In this document: positions 14,201 through 26,516 of the stretch, piece by piece
Layout of the letters: every line of letters starts with the position of its first letter
How positions within the stretch are numbered: position 1 is the stretch's first letter
NCBI GenBank assembly: GCA_964035545.1
Contig: OZ037769.1
Coordinates: 5,122,429-5,186,428, forward strand
DNA length: 64,000 nucleotides
Reading direction: 5' to 3'
Source of the DNA: Bugula neritina
Lineage: Eukaryota; Bryozoa; Gymnolaemata; Cheilostomatida; Bugulidae
Notes under the pieces: generated by a model
Told to the model about the DNA's origin: nothing
Database searches by the model: none
Seen by the model: the letters and a program-made list of their open reading frames with translations, nothing else
Made by a program: the position numbers and the translations under genes

Positions 14201-17200
14201 TATTCATATGTGGCACAGGAGCAATGTTGTACAGGAGCAATTATGACAGAATGCTCTTCCCAACATCACCAATGGCTTTTACTGGGGTCCGAACCCATGA
14301 CTTCACAACTTCCAAACAACCCCCCCCCCCACCAAACCACCATTAATCATGCAGTTACAGACGCCAGCTCACCTTAGCCGAGTACCTGTAATCAGCATCG
14401 GGAGGGTCCACTGTATCGGGGAACGGTTCCAGTGGATCCACATCTCTGTGACAGATGTGGAACTTGGTGGCTGCCCCGAGACGCAGTCGTGAGTGAAGGG
14501 AGAAGCCGGTAGCCCAGTCCAGAGAGAGATGGAAGAAGTCACTAGGGATGTACATGTTGCTGTAACGCTTGCTGATGTCCAGCACTGTACAGCTCCGACT
14601 GCAACAGACACACCGACACAGGCTTGTAATAAGAAATACTTTCTAATGAGTTAGGATGGACCAGAAAACTGCACGGGAATCAGATTACAGATGAAGATTC
14701 TAAAATAGTTCATGCAAGTCATCAAAAGGAATATCTATGACTTAACAAATTAATATTTACACTCGACTTGGGTGTGTAGAATAAATATTTTACATCACAT
14801 GACTAAAGTGGCTGGCGAGCAGATCTGTGTCAAGGGCAATTTCAATATGATGCCTCAATAACGTTATTCCAATCAACATCCAAATTTCCAATACACTTTA
14901 TTAATTTTTCAATACCAAAATATCAGGTTCCAGAGCGCGTTGATTGATTAAAAAAACACAAGTATTACTGGATGATAACACTATAAACAAACAGCAAAGC
15001 TCTATGACAATTATATCTTCACAAACAGAACATATGATTAAATTCTTACGTGTCAAAAGACAGGGGAGAAATGTTGACGCTGTAGCGAGAAGTTGTGCGC
15101 CTTTTAGGACTTCTACTTCGGCTTTTAGCTTTAGGCGATCGTGATCTTCGTCTAGGAGGTGGAGATCTAGAACGCTTCCTCGGAGGGGGTGAACGCTGTC
15201 GCTCACTCGTGCGCTCATTTCTCCGGTCGTCTCGCCTATCTCTTTGGTCAAAACGACTAGAGGCAGACAGCAAATAAACAAGCAATTATTCTAACCGTGT
15301 TTTCTTTATGTCAACATGTAGCGTGTTGGATTACCCAGTAGCCCTGTGGTGTAATTGGTTAGCGCGCCTGCTTGCTAGCCGGAAGTCCGTGGTTCAAGCC
15401 CCAGTAGGCACAATTATATTACAAGCTATTTCGGCCCTTAGTGAAGTGTGTAGTATTTTTGGTATTAAAAACTTATTAAAATTAAGTTAACGAAGCCAAT
15501 TTTACCAATATGTGAAAAAATAACCTGAAAACTATTAATTTTATATAGAACTATTCAATATATTCTATCCACAATAAACCAACAACATCGAGACCAACCT
15601 CGATCGACTACCACCACTAGAAAGACCGTCGGACCGTGAAGGCGCCATGACGGTTTTCTGCATCAGTTTGGGAATAGTTGAGGAAGGTGTTGAGCTGTAA
15701 GCGGGTCGGGATGGCTGCTGCGGTTGATGTGCAGCCAGGTGGTGCATCTGAATCTGTCCCATACCTGAAGTAGAACAAAGATTGTATAACCAGCACGTAG
15801 GAGTCCACAGAAATTAAACCCTGCCTGAGATAAAAGTTGATCATGATGCAGAACCACATACTGATTAGTTACAACAAAATGATTTTACTGATGATTTATT
15901 ACATTCACATTTTATGTATGCTACTCAAAAGGTTTTCAAACATAATGTCTTTCAAAGTTTTATTGGCTAAACCCATATGCACCAGCTACTTCTTTCAGTG
16001 TAGCCTGTAGACATTGCTAGAACCATGAAATTAAAACCAATGAAAGCAATAAAACTAAAATGTTCAAATATTTGACACTAAATGTTGAGAGAAGGCATTG
16101 AAGGTCATACTTGGTGAAATAAACTCACCTTGGCTGTGCACAGGGGTGATGGATTGCGCAGACAGCTGAGCTTGCTGCAAGGCGGTCAGCTGCTGCACAG
16201 CAGACACCTGTTGAAAGATTTGTTGTGGGACGTGTGAGGGCTGTGCAGTGTTGGGGAGCAGCTAAAATTAAAAGGTACTAAAGCTATTTCATATAAATAA
16301 TTACTATACAAGATAAAGGTGCAGAACATTTGATAATAATTAACTATAACCAAAATATACTAACATGTTGGGTCATAAATACTTTTATTAGATATAACAC
16401 GCAGACACCACGCTCTACCAGTTTGAAAGTATACCTGTATTCGGGTGGCGTTCCATTTGAAAGGCATGTTAGCATTATAAGAAGCTTCAACCAGCACACG
16501 ATCACCCAACTTAGGAACACCTCCTTTGCACACACTATAAATGAGAATATAAAGTCCTGTGTCAGATTACATGCAAGATCAACATGCAAGACCAGCATTA
16601 ACTAGTCTAAATGGAAGGAAAATATCACATTGTGAAAGACAAAAAAGTGAATATTTAAGAAAGTCTGCTAAAATGTGCTTTTGATAAAATTAGAACTCAG
16701 ACTGGCATTCACCTGGTTTGAAAAAATACGTCCTCATCCACAAACCCAAAGTTGTCGCCGACTTTAGTAATAGTGCCCGTGAAAACCCTTGGCTTGTTTG
16801 TAGCGTTTGCAGCAGTTTGCTGTAAAAGTAGTAGCACATAATTTATTATTACAGCATGACATCATCAGTCCTTCAAATGTTAAAATTCAAATGGCAAACA
16901 TTTTAATTTTAATACTTAATGAATCAGAAGCAGGACCTGTGTAACTGCTTACAACAACTATAAAAACTACATTTTCTTAGTCTAAAATGTTTTTAGCACT
17001 AAAATCTAAGGACAAAATCAAGTACAAAACTACTATTAGATTGATATGCAAAGGAGTATTGAAACATATAAATCACCTGTCCAAGTGTTTGCGCAGCCGA
17101 ATAGGGGTTCGTGGTAGCAAAACCATATCCAGTGGCACTTGCCCCTAATATAAAAGCAAACTTAATCACCTCAAAACTGATGCTAAAAATCTTGCATACT

Positions 17201-17298
17201 ACACAAATGTCAAAAGTAGAATAAATTAGCCTGAGTATATGCATACCTGTTTGCCTAGCCCATGGAGGATTACCACCCGCTCCACCGCCGAAATTCAT
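5210..17298 (-). CDS. CCAR1: Cell division cycle and apoptosis regulator 1 (CCAR1)
   Basis: About 23 exons join in frame on the minus strand (high to low): 17298-17247, 17144-17077, 16819-16713, 16534-16435, 16261-16129, 15764-15599, 15256-15050, 14598-14373, 13709-13435, 13214-about 12953, 12635-12393, 11467-11120, 10871-10744, 10083-9990, 9742-9605, 8974-8843, 8520-8425, 7998-7843, 7425-7284, 6889-about 6684/6692, about 6395-6280, 5795-5660, 5319-5210. The product is about 1200 aa, close to vertebrate CCAR1. Domains in order: N-terminus with NPPWARQ; S1-like cold-shock fold (GDNFGFVDEDVFF, VKGG-type loop, NMPFKWNATRIQ); an Arg-Ser/Pro-rich segment; the conserved central region (IPSDFFHLSLDW; CTQWYRFVD); acidic stretch; SAP DNA-binding motif (LEARGISCKGLKSQL); the DBC1/CARP1 region (FDCSVMSLSLLLDYRPED, FAESFNEML); degenerate EF-hand (YYDTTHTGYIVDKDLEE); C-terminal coiled coil. 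The SAP motif argues for CCAR1 over CCAR2. The family acts in the nucleus as a transcription coactivator. Two exon borders (12953; 6684/6692 with 6393/6395) are uncertain. Confidence 0.93.
6896..7075. repeat. 31-bp minisatellite in a CCAR1 intron
   Basis: Nearly six copies of a 31-bp unit (ATATGCTGCCTAAGACTTTC plus AACTAACAGAA); the last two are diverged. On the minus strand the array runs to within a few bases of the splice acceptor of the exon at 6889, so copy number changes would move the branch-point region. Confidence 0.85.
7471..7680 (+). mobile_element. tRNA-derived SINE, copy A
   Basis: It begins with GGGGCAGCCGTGGTCTAGGG (A-box-like) and has GGGTTCGAGCCCC (B-box) 40 bases on, as in a tRNA gene. 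A conserved body follows (GAAGAGCATCCAGTCATAATT, TGAATAAGTCCTTAGCC, CCATCAGGGGTTCTCACAGGG), ending in a TATAAATTTGCGTG tail. Four other copies in this window share the same head, body and tail. It lies in a CCAR1 intron. Confidence 0.85.
8531..8838. repeat. 13-bp minisatellite abutting a CCAR1 splice donor
   Basis: More than 20 copies of a 13-bp unit, AGAAGAGGATACT, with small variants. The array ends at the exon whose last base is 8843. On the minus strand the donor GTTAGTATCC is itself the start of the repeat unit (TAGTATCCTCTTC). Confidence 0.85.
9804..9978. repeat. Diverged tandem triplication of about 65 bp
   Basis: Three diverged copies of a block containing CTTCAATTTCTGTACAACAC, CTCTCTTAGC and GGTGGTAACAT-type sequences lie in the CCAR1 intron between the exons at 9742 and 9990. 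Confidence 0.6.
10251..10553. mobile_element. Non-autonomous hAT element (MITE), 303 bp
   Basis: The ends are CAGGGCTGTCCA and TTGGACACCCCTG, the CAGGG...CCCTG inverted termini typical of hAT transposons. The element is flanked by a perfect 8-bp target-site duplication, GTATAGAC (10243-10250 and 10554-10561), the size hAT transposases make. It holds no transposase ORF, so it would need an enzyme from elsewhere. It sits in a CCAR1 intron. Confidence 0.9.
10637..10735. repeat. Short tandem repeat in a CCAR1 intron
   Basis: About three diverged copies of a unit of roughly 33 bp containing GACTAAGAGAGAGGGGACAAT lie directly upstream (plus strand) of the exon ending at 10744. Confidence 0.65.
11495..11815. 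repeat. Degenerate TATGACACATGGCATTC minisatellite
   Basis: An irregular array of units built on CTATGACACATGRCATTC runs for about 320 bp beside the SAP-domain exon of CCAR1. It creates open frames on the minus strand rich in Cys and His that are not genes. Confidence 0.75.
14125..14330 (-). mobile_element. tRNA-derived SINE, copy B (degraded head)
   Basis: The reverse complement carries the same body as copy A: GAGCATTCTGTCATAATTG, TGAATAAGTCCTTA, and a TATAAACTTGCG tail at the low-coordinate end. The B box is changed (GGGTTCGGACCCC) and the A-box end is lost in a poly-C/G run. It sits in a CCAR1 intron. Confidence 0.75.
15343..15412 (+). pseudogene. tRNA-like sequence (pseudo-tRNA or SINE head)
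   Basis: Internal pol III promoter elements are clear: A box TGGTGTAATTGG and B box GGTTCAAGCCC at tRNA spacing. The anticodon arm CCTGC-TTGCTA-GCCGG has one mismatch and a 6-base loop, and the acceptor and T stems pair poorly, so an intact tRNA is unlikely. It differs from the SINE family elsewhere in this window. It lies in a CCAR1 intron, antisense to the gene. Confidence 0.5.
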
Positions 17299-18720
17299 AT
17301 TTCAGTAGTGAGCAGCGGGAAAATTTCAGTGCTTTTAATTTACTAAAATATATAAGAATATAGCAACTGAAATTAATCACTAGAGAAATGAACTCTGTAG
17401 TAACTATCAATTATTTTTACTACAAATGAAGTCAACTACAAAAGTTATTCCCTTTATGTTTAATCTGTTCATTTGATACCAGAACAGGTTAAATAATGAG
17501 TTATAAAGAGGCACTTTGAAATAATTGGAAAAAGCAAAATAATTAGTCTCTGAGTCTAGACTTAGGATTCTCTAAGAGTCATACTCATAGTGATACTTAT
17601 AGTTATACTTATATTGAAAACCATAATCAGTCTAAAAGTTGAAGTAAATCTAATCTCAGACTGAGAGTGAGACTGAAAGACTAAAATCAGTAAAATGAGA
17701 TTAAGACTAAAACTAAAAGCAAGACGTACAGTTACACTTAGTTTTACAGTTACTCTTACACGTAGAGTTAGACTCAGTCTCACTAACAGTAACAGCAACG
17801 CCAGCAGTAAGTGTAACTCTAAGACTAAGAGTAAGAGTCAGACTCATAGTCACTGAGTGTATATAATTATAAGTATTAGTATAACTATAGCCATATGTAT
17901 AACTATGAGTAATGTTATAAGTATCACTATAACATTAAACTACAATTACAACATCAATATGAATATCAATATGAACTCAATATGATTATAATAATTATAA
18001 TCACTATAACTGTATAAGTATAATTATTAATGAATATTTAATTATTATTTTAATTTATATTTATATTAATATTATATTTATAAAACTACGAATTATCAAA
18101 ATGGGAGTCAAAAATTGCATATAACTTATGAGCTCAGTTTATAAAGATTAATTATTAGCATTGCCATTAGCATTACTATTAGTAATACTAATAGTATTAC
18201 TATTAGTACTATTACTATTAGTATTAGCTTCGAGTTCAACTAACTTTAATCTTAAACAAAACCGCCATGTTGCAATATAGCATTTGGTTTTCTAGTTTCG
18301 GCAAATTTTATTCGTGAATTATTCTATATTTCACAGAATACAAAAGAAGAGAGTATGGTTTTTAACGGAACTAAAACGGATGCAAAACAGTCACTTGAAC
18401 AAAAACAGCTCACTTTTACCTCGCAGCTTGATGCGAAAAGCTCAGAGGAAGACAACTCTAAGATTTAAATTGTCATTTATTGCATTGATTTAGATTTTAG
18501 TGGCTATGGCAGCAATATAGAGTCTGTATAGTCATAATGTGAACAACTAGTAATAGTATATTATAGGCATTAAATTGAATGAATAAAACCAGTTGTCTGG
18601 CTAGGTTTGTCTAAAAATATTATTCAAAATCGTTACAATATAGGAGCATATAACATAAGATAGAGTCAGTCTATTAAACCTGTATTAATGACCTTTCCAT
18701 ACTGCTAGCAAATTTATGAA
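17299..18720. other. Intergenic region with simple-sequence DNA
   Basis: This is the upstream side of CCAR1, so its promoter should begin here. From about 17560 to 18240 the DNA is built of short ACTAAGA/TATTACTATTAGT-like words, ending in a run of TAATACTAATAGTATTACTA that is largely self-complementary. A 37-codon ORF at 18355-18468 (+) follows an AG acceptor-like site but has no supporting homology. Confidence 0.45.
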
Positions 18721-18723
18721 CAT

Positions 18724-18952
<229 letters not shown>

Positions 18953-19705
18953 AAACAATTTGGTTTTGTGAGTATTTCTGTTGAATTAGCCAGTGTTAAA
19001 ATTACAGTGATCAACTCAATTGATTAGTATATTGAAATAGGAAACAATAGATTTAATTAAAACATAAAACTGTGTAGCACAGCTGTAATCAAAAGGGCAA
19101 TGAAGTTTTTGATAACTTTACCACACAGAGGTTATGGTTACCTGAGAAGAGATTGTTCAATATCATAAAACATTTTAATTTTTGCTGTGCTTAAACATTT
19201 GCTCGAATGTTTTAGTTTGAGCTAGTTTTGCTACTGTGTTTGACACTCCTTTTGAGCTATGACAATTTAAACTTGGATGATGATAAAATCTTTATAGCAC
19301 GAATTTATATCTATAAATATCTGAGAGCTTTTCACTGGTCAAATGATAAAATACAATTCCTATGACCACTTCCATAAAAGCCAAAACTATTACAAACCTT
19401 GCTTATGTTTGTTCACTTAATCTTTAGAATTCACACTTCAAGTATAAAACATCCATTGTTATAATTCACTGGATTTGTTAAATGTTATTATTATTAAAGT
19501 TACTAATCTAACTTCTACTCAGTATTTATGCAACAGGCTTTGTGAGTGTCTATGCAGAATATTTTAATAGTAAATTAGTTCATAGTGAAAAAGAAATCAG
19601 AAATAATACTTTATAGTTAATGAAAGGAACTGAAGAATATGATATTAATCGAATAATAATATTAATAATAATATTCACACATCATTTGAAACTGGCCATC
19701 TTGCG
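18953..19705. other. Upstream region of the Kv channel gene
   Basis: No coding sequence is supported. A run of AATAATAATATTAATAATAA lies just 5' of the first channel exon. The promoter and 5' UTR are expected here but no clear core element can be named. Confidence 0.4.
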
Positions 19706-22403
19706 ATGAATCTTCGCCAAAATGTTAATGATTCACATCTACCTGCCAGGTGAGATAAAAGCTAACATCTTTTTCATAGGAATTTGTTAATTTAGTATAC
19801 ATGTGGCTTAATTGCCTTGTTACTGGATAGCACGCTGTGGTATTACAAAGAAGTAACTGTATGAATTACATATTATGTGATCATCCAACTATCTGTAGGT
19901 CTAGCTTATATCACATCTTGAAACTTGTATCTACATTACAATGTTTTTGAAGGTAGAAAATTAGTGCTTTTTATTTATTTTAATTGTTATTATTTCACTG
20001 ATTTCTCTTTATGTTGTTACAGGTAAGCGGTCATTTTGTTTAAAGTTGTATTCTAGCCTAAAATTTCATATGGTATTACTTACTAACTAAATGTTTGCTT
20101 TCTGACTTACTAACTATAAACAAATACTATAAGAATAACCTAGATACATATGCATAGGTATTTGAGACATTGGTTTTGGCTATTAGTTGCTCTGTTGTCT
20201 TTGTAGGGGTTCGTTTAGCTCCCCAAAGGAGCGAACAGAAAGTGCAAACAGCTGGCTACGCTTTCCGACTCGACGACAGGAAGCGATGCAGTTTGCTAGT
20301 TTGAGCGCAACTCCACATGACCTCTACAACTCCGCAATAAGTCTGCATCGGCATTCGCCTTCAACCTCATATCTTGACCTCTCATCTGTGTTACCTCATC
20401 ATGATGCAATCGATCATTTCATCACAACAACAGAAAACTCTAGATTTGAGAAAAAAATTGACCTAGTTCCAGACAAAGATGGCATTGTTTCCCACGACTG
20501 CTCGAGCGGAACCTGTGAGCGCATTTCTATTAGCGTCAGCGGCCTGCTTTATGAGACACAAATAGGAACGCTGAACAGGTTTCCAAACACATTACTTGGA
20601 AATCCTCTTAAAAGACGTGAGTTTTGGGACGCGAAAAGAAAATGCTATGTTTTCGACACCCACCCGCCAATGTTTAATTACATTTTGTATTATTACCAAA
20701 GCGGAGGAAAACTGATTCGCCCCGAGGACATACCGGAAGATATATTTTTAGAAGATACTGCATTCTATGAACTTGGAGACGACACTATCGCCGAATACAA
20801 ATGGCGGACTGGCTTCCTACCAGAGCCTGACATGATTCTTCCGGAAGTAATGTGGAAAAGAAAATTGTGGCAACTTTTAGAATATCCTAGCAGCAGTACA
20901 TTGGCTAAAGTAGTTGGAATTATCTCTCTTGGAATTATTTTAATTTCCATAGTAAATTTCTGCTTAGAAAGCATTCCATCATTTGAGAAACAGCTTTGTA
21001 TTAATGATACTGACTCTGCTTTCACCAATGAAGATGGAGAAGTTGTGATGCTAGAGAAGCAGAACTATGGCAGTGTTTTCTTTGTAATAGAATGCGTCTG
21101 CGCCTTCTGGTTTACTCTAGAGGTAATCTTACGGTTCATTTCTTGTCCGGTCAAAAAGCAATATCTCAAAAACTTGATGAACCTCTTTGACATCTCAGCC
21201 ATTGTACCGTTTTATGTAATAACATTATTTGTGGTCAGCACTGGAACTTGTGACCACTCGAAGAGATCAAGCATATCAATTGTTTTTCTTCGAGTTCTGC
21301 GCTTGTTTCGAGCATTCAGAATATTTAAACTAACTAAGCATTCTCGTGGCATGCAAATTCTGGGTCTTACAATTAAGCAGAGCTTAAAGGAGTTATCTCT
21401 CTTCGCTATATTTCTTGGAATAGCCATCATCTTCTTCTCGGCGTCAGTATACTATGCAGATTTGTGGGACACTCAATCGGCAAACATTGCTAGCATTCCT
21501 GATGGGTTCTGGTGGGCTATTGTAACTATGTGTACAGTTGGGTGAGTACGATGAAACTAACTTACTAGTTAGCACAAGGTGCTTCCAGTTAAGTACTTAC
21601 TTTTGTCATACTCAACTTTCTCTTGAAGGTTTGTAGCATAGTACATGATCATAATAATCGAAATGACTTCAAGCATTTACATTATAAAAGAGTGTTTTTT
21701 GGTAGACTTTTCACTTTGAAAAAATACTAAATAGAAAAGTGTATATGATGCACATAGCACTTGATCTCTAAAGCTTTGACATTACTTGTAATGAGCATAA
21801 ACGGACAAAACAAACTGATTACAGTAGCCAAATGTTGACACTGTAATAGATATGTGCGTTTTAACTCACAACTACAGGTCACAAATTTTGTTGCTTTGCA
21901 AAAATATAATTGCTTTACAGATCTGTGTCCTAGGTGTAGTCGTGAAATGTGAACAATTCAAAGCCTGTGTTTAGTTGGCAATCACACCTTTCTAACTCTT
22001 TACAAAAATATTTAATAAAACCTCCTTGCATGCAGGCATCTATTATGTGCTCTATTACAGTGTGCCACAATACTCTATAGTGTTGGATTGTGCAGCCCAT
22101 TGCTATGCATTGTAATTCGAGTTGTAAATGTGATGCAGGTATGGTGATAAAGTTCCAAGTGGAATACTCGGGAAGTTAGTAGGATCTGTATGCGTTGTGT
22201 CAGGAGTTATAACTATCGCTCTACTCGTGCCGGTAGTTGTGTCCAACTTCTCAACATATTACAGTCACGATCCACCCAAGACGTCTAAAGTGTGTATTGT
22301 CGACTCAGATGGAAATATAAAATCAGTATCTGTCAACCATGTTAAAGTGGAAAAGGAGAAATCGCCTAAAGAGACTAGTCCTAATGGATGTGTTCTTTCC
22401 TGA
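19706..22403 (+). CDS. Voltage-gated K+ channel, Kv1/Shaker family
   Basis: Three exons: 19706-19749 (ATG, phase 2), 20207-21541 (phase 2) and 22139-22403, giving 547 aa. The start is chosen because its donor phase exactly matches exon 2. The T1 tetramerisation domain has Kv1 words ([36 protein letters not shown]) and lacks the Zn motif of Kv2-4. S1 to S6 follow: S3 [14 protein letters not shown]4 with five regularly spaced charges ([14 protein letters not shown]); pore [16 protein letters not shown]6 [14 protein letters not shown]. The second intron splits the selectivity filter at the first Gly. Tetramers would carry delayed-rectifier or A-type K+ current in the plasma membrane. Odd points: Cys replaces the usual Thr at the Shaker 441 position, and Leu replaces the first Pro of the S6 PVP motif. 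No N-terminal inactivation ball or C-terminal PDZ motif is obvious. Confidence 0.92.
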
Positions 22404-22895
22404 TTTAGCCGGCTAAAACCGTTTTAGCCTTTGGCACTTTTTACACATGTTTGTTTAAATGTGTGTCAAAGAAAATATGTTTTTATATAAAAGATACAAA
22501 AGCCTTAAAGCGATCTATACAAATCTAGGGACCAACAGTCGACTTTTGATGGTTTGTTTTGATTAAGCAATGCATGGTTGGAAATCACAATATTTAATTT
22601 GATTGGCCAGTTCCAAATTTAGTTTTTTGCAAGCGTATTACAGTAGCTGTGACTCTCCTAACACATTTGTTGAGAGCATATTATTATACAATATTATATG
22701 TTTACATTGCTTGTTTGCTTACCTGTTTTAAGGACATAAGCTCTGAAAGGTGCAAGCACAGCAAGCTTTGCTCTTTCGTGAATTTTTTTGTACTGTGCTT
22801 ATTATTGATGGTATGATAGATGTCACATTCACTTTAGCATCATAGACCATGTCAAACTATTTCAAGTGAATTATTTTGTATCCTCATTACTGACA

Positions 22896-22901
22896 AATAA
22901 A
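22896..22901 (+). terminator. Candidate polyadenylation signal of the Kv gene
   Basis: AATAAA lies about 490 bases past the channel stop codon. It is the first canonical hexamer noticed in the 3' flank; use is unproven. Confidence 0.35.
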
Positions 22902-25189
22902 TATGCAATCTAGGCCCAGAAACATTGACTTCAACATTTTACTTGCTTCTTGATGATGATACAATGTGAGTATAGTGAAAATCCATTAAAAAAATATATT
23001 TCAATTTTTACTATAATTTTTATAGCAACCAGTGACCACAACCCAGTTCAAAGATGTCGACAAAATTTCTTGATATATTCTAAAAACATTATTTAAAATA
23101 TAACAAAAGTTATAAAGCCTAACATATACAACTCAGATCTTATGGTCCTAGTAACAAATGTGGTGAATATTAGAGAGAACAAAACTCCATATAATTATTA
23201 AATAAACACATTATAATAATCGTGTCTAAGATTAATTAGGTTATTAGTTATACTAGTAGCAATGTTAAAAGTTACAACAAACTATGTTACATAAAAAAGA
23301 AAAAGTTGAGTCAGATTATATGATATAAGTAGTAATGGTTCAAAGTATTGTAATGAGAATAGCAATTATTATTGGGTTGCATAATTACTGTATTAACAAA
23401 CTACATAGTAGGTTGCATAAAATGAGTTGTGCTACCTTGAATTTGCTACTTAGCGTGAGCAATGTAAAGACAATTCTTGATAATAAACTTTGAAAAGCTT
23501 ATAGGATCGCATATCTACAAGGAAGAACAACTTCTAAAAATTACATAAAACATGTTATTTTAAAAAGTGTCTCAAACATTTTTTGAGTGCGGTATTGGTC
23601 CCAGCTGTTGAAAGTATAATGCTTCATGTGTTTTGAAACAAAATTATTTGAAATATAATTAAAGCTATAATATATACAACTTTTTTTATTATGCATTTGT
23701 ATATTTGTATAATATCATTAATGTTATTTCATAATGTGTTTTTTTATTTTATTGTCAATTCTTGAAACTTGAAACTTCACAAGCACTGTAGCTCGCACAT
23801 ATAAGAGTAACTACATGTGTTGTACTTCCAATCAATACAAAATTGTTGTAATATTACAATTAATGAAAAAATAATTTCATATAATATAAACAGTTGCATT
23901 ATTTACTCGATAAATATCAATTTTTATAGCGAAAACTCAAGTTTTGTATTAATTTTGCATTTTTAAGAGTCTACATTGAGATATGCATCTGAGGCCTATA
24001 GGGGTTAGATCATTTGGCTTAGTGAACACTAAATCGTAGGGTTTTAACCCCAGTAAGGTCATAGGTGATGTTAGGAAGAGCATCCAGTCATAACTTGTCT
24101 CTGTGCCTTATAGTCATATATAAATAAATCATTAGCCTGCTTAAAAAACTCTTTTCCACCAGGAATTTCTCACAGGGATGGTGAATATAAACTTGCATGA
24201 GTTTTATGTTGAAATATGCATATGGTTAAAGTATCTTAGACTGGTACATTAAGATTTTATAATTCAAGTAATATGTTTGCAGTTGTAAGGTAGAATTGAA
24301 TGCTAATGTAGTTATGTTATGTTATAATTACCCTATCAGTTTATTGAAGCTCATTGTAGACAAGAGCATAGAAATAAACCTTCTCGTGTGTATATTTCAC
24401 TAAAATGAAACTAAATATATACATTAAATATTATTATGTTTATGTCCTAAACCAAAGGCTGGAAATTTTATTCATGCAAATTTGCTTTTTTATATATAAT
24501 TATATTTTTGAATGACTTGTGTTAGCAGCGCATGGTATACCAATGCTTCTCCTGTGATATATTCCATATGAAGATACTATGTGCTTTGCAATACATTAGC
24601 GATTAGAGTATAACATTATTGAGGTTGCTGCAAGTATTTTATAGACTTGAAACACACACCAGCTAAGATGTTTTGGTTAATGCTGATTGTGGCCATGTGC
24701 ATTTCCATAGCTATAAACAGCACCCTTTTTACTGTTTTGAAATATAGTGACGAATACTACTAATATACTAGTTATAGTTTAGCTAGGGAATTAATTGGAA
24801 CTTTTTGAGTAATACTGAAAAGGGATTAGGCATCAAATACAGAGATGAAAGCAATATGACCTAGATTTAAGATCCTGGATTTGAAACAAGTCAATACGGG
24901 TACTCAAATAATATGCTACTGCCCCACTATTAACAAATAGCAATTAACATGCTTCTGCGTTAGTGAGTGTAGATCTATTAAATGTCCCGAGAGAGCTTTG
25001 TCTATTGGACTGCACTCGATATGAGTCATATGACCTACAAATTAAGATACAACCGCAGGCTGAACGGTTTATAAACCCTGTGTTATTAGTCTATACAAAG
25101 AAGGCGTGCTTAGTCAATAAAGAAGGTCGTCTGGCTTTAGTCAGTTCATTGAGAAATTACGCTGAGTTAGAGGATTGTTGGCATTGAAT
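22902..25189. other. Intergenic; one SINE, otherwise nothing seen
   Basis: AT-rich DNA without a supported gene. Apart from the SINE at 23992-24206 no structured repeat was seen. A 74-codon ORF at 24963-25187 ends just before the signal-peptide exon at 25190 and is probably upstream leader sequence. Confidence 0.5.
23992..24206 (+). mobile_element. tRNA-derived SINE, copy C
   Basis: It shares the family body GAAGAGCATCCAGTCATAA, the CCACCAGGAATTTCTCACAG block and the TATAAACTTGCATGAG tail. The tRNA-like head is diverged (GGGTTTTAACCCCAG for the B box), so this copy is older. Confidence 0.8.
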
Positions 25190-26516
25190 ATGAATGCAGC
25201 TTATTTAAAACTTATTGGCCTGCTTTCAGGACTGGCAGTAGTTTCGGTATTCAGCTCAGCTTCAGGTAAGTTTGCATTTCAATCCACAAGGTCAAGTGGC
25301 ACTTGTGTCTTGTCTTTTAATCACTACGACTATCAGCTAGTATCACTGAGTATCAGTAGCCGTAGGCCTATGTCTTACTCTTAGTCTATTAATTGATTAT
25401 CGAATAACTATTCGTAGAATAGATATACTGTAGAGAACGGTAGATGGCTCTTAAAGTTATGGTTAAGATTTTGCTATCATTACACTTTACAGTGCTTCTA
25501 ATTTTTATGCATGATATCAAGAGCCAAATCACAACAGCAAGTGAGCAACATCAATTCAAACTCACTGCCATATGCTATACATTCGTTTTAACTGAAACAT
25601 AGCTTTTTCTGTGCCCACATTTCTAAAATATGTGGATAAAGAATATAATTCTATAACTTTCTTGTTACAGTTTCTGCAGAGTTGATTGTTGAAACACAAA
25701 TAACAATCAAGTGTAAGCTTGAAAACGGCAGCAGTATTCAAACATGCACCTACAAAGAAGATTCGCCTTACCATTGCTGCTTTCTTATGGGAGATTCCTC
25801 CGAGACTTCATCTTGTTTCCCTGAGGCAGAAAACTGCTCTACTGTGGGTTTCACGGAAGTTGAACCATTTAGCAGACAAGTGGCTACATTTCCAGTAACA
25901 GTTTCGACTACTAGAGGCCAAAGTAGCTCAATTGAAAGTCAAACTACTCCCTCTAGTGGCAAAAAGTAAAATATCTGCATTACTCATATCTCTATTGTAA
26001 TTGTCGAAAGAAGTTGTGTTTCCAATAAATATGGGAGCCCACATTATTAAGTTATAGTTCTACTCGTGTAATAATTTTATGCTAATTGAACCTGTCAAGC
26101 TACGTTGAATAAAACTTATGTAGCTTAAAATTATTTTTTTTCGTCTTAAAGTAGGTAACACTTTTCATGAGTTAGATTAAACAATACTCGGACTTTGATT
26201 AGTTGTACTTGTTTACTTTATACTTATTTTTTAGTTTGAAGCTTACTTATTTTATTACCCAGCATGTTTCAACTGGGAAAAATATTTCAACTGATAATTT
26301 ACTGGTATTTGTTAAACTAGACTCACAATTGTCAGCCAAATTGCTTATAATTCAGATGTTTTGTAGTTAATTGAAACTAATGTCTAACACTTGCTCATTG
26401 CTTTATTAACTGTACTTGTATCATAATATTCCTGTATCAATTTGTTATTTTTTAGATCCGCTACAGTAGTACCTGTTCTGGTAATGGCAGCCATTCTCAT
26501 GGCGGTATTTGGATAA
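25190..26516 (+). CDS. Small secreted Cys-rich protein, probably GPI-anchored
   Basis: Three exons: 25190-25265, 25671-25965 and 26456-26516, phases 1 and 2 matching, giving 143 aa. The N-terminus is a clear signal peptide (hydrophobic LKLIGLLSGLAVVSVF, cleavage after a Ser-Ala region). The mature part has six Cys in about 50 residues, including an adjacent CC pair, then a Ser/Thr-rich stretch. It ends in a hydrophobic segment (VVPVLVMAAILMAVFG) with no charged residue after it, the pattern of a GPI-attachment signal. It resembles small Ly6-like or stalked surface proteins in layout, but the Cys spacing does not match a family I can name. Function unknown. Confidence 0.7.

Noticed and set aside
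15343-15412. Functional tRNA gene
   Set aside because: The A and B boxes are good, but the acceptor, anticodon and T stems have several mismatches and the anticodon loop has six bases, so only a tRNA-like sequence is reported.
24963-25187. 74-codon ORF as a separate gene
   Set aside because: It has no similarity or signal features and ends just before the signal-peptide exon at 25190; leader sequence is more likely.
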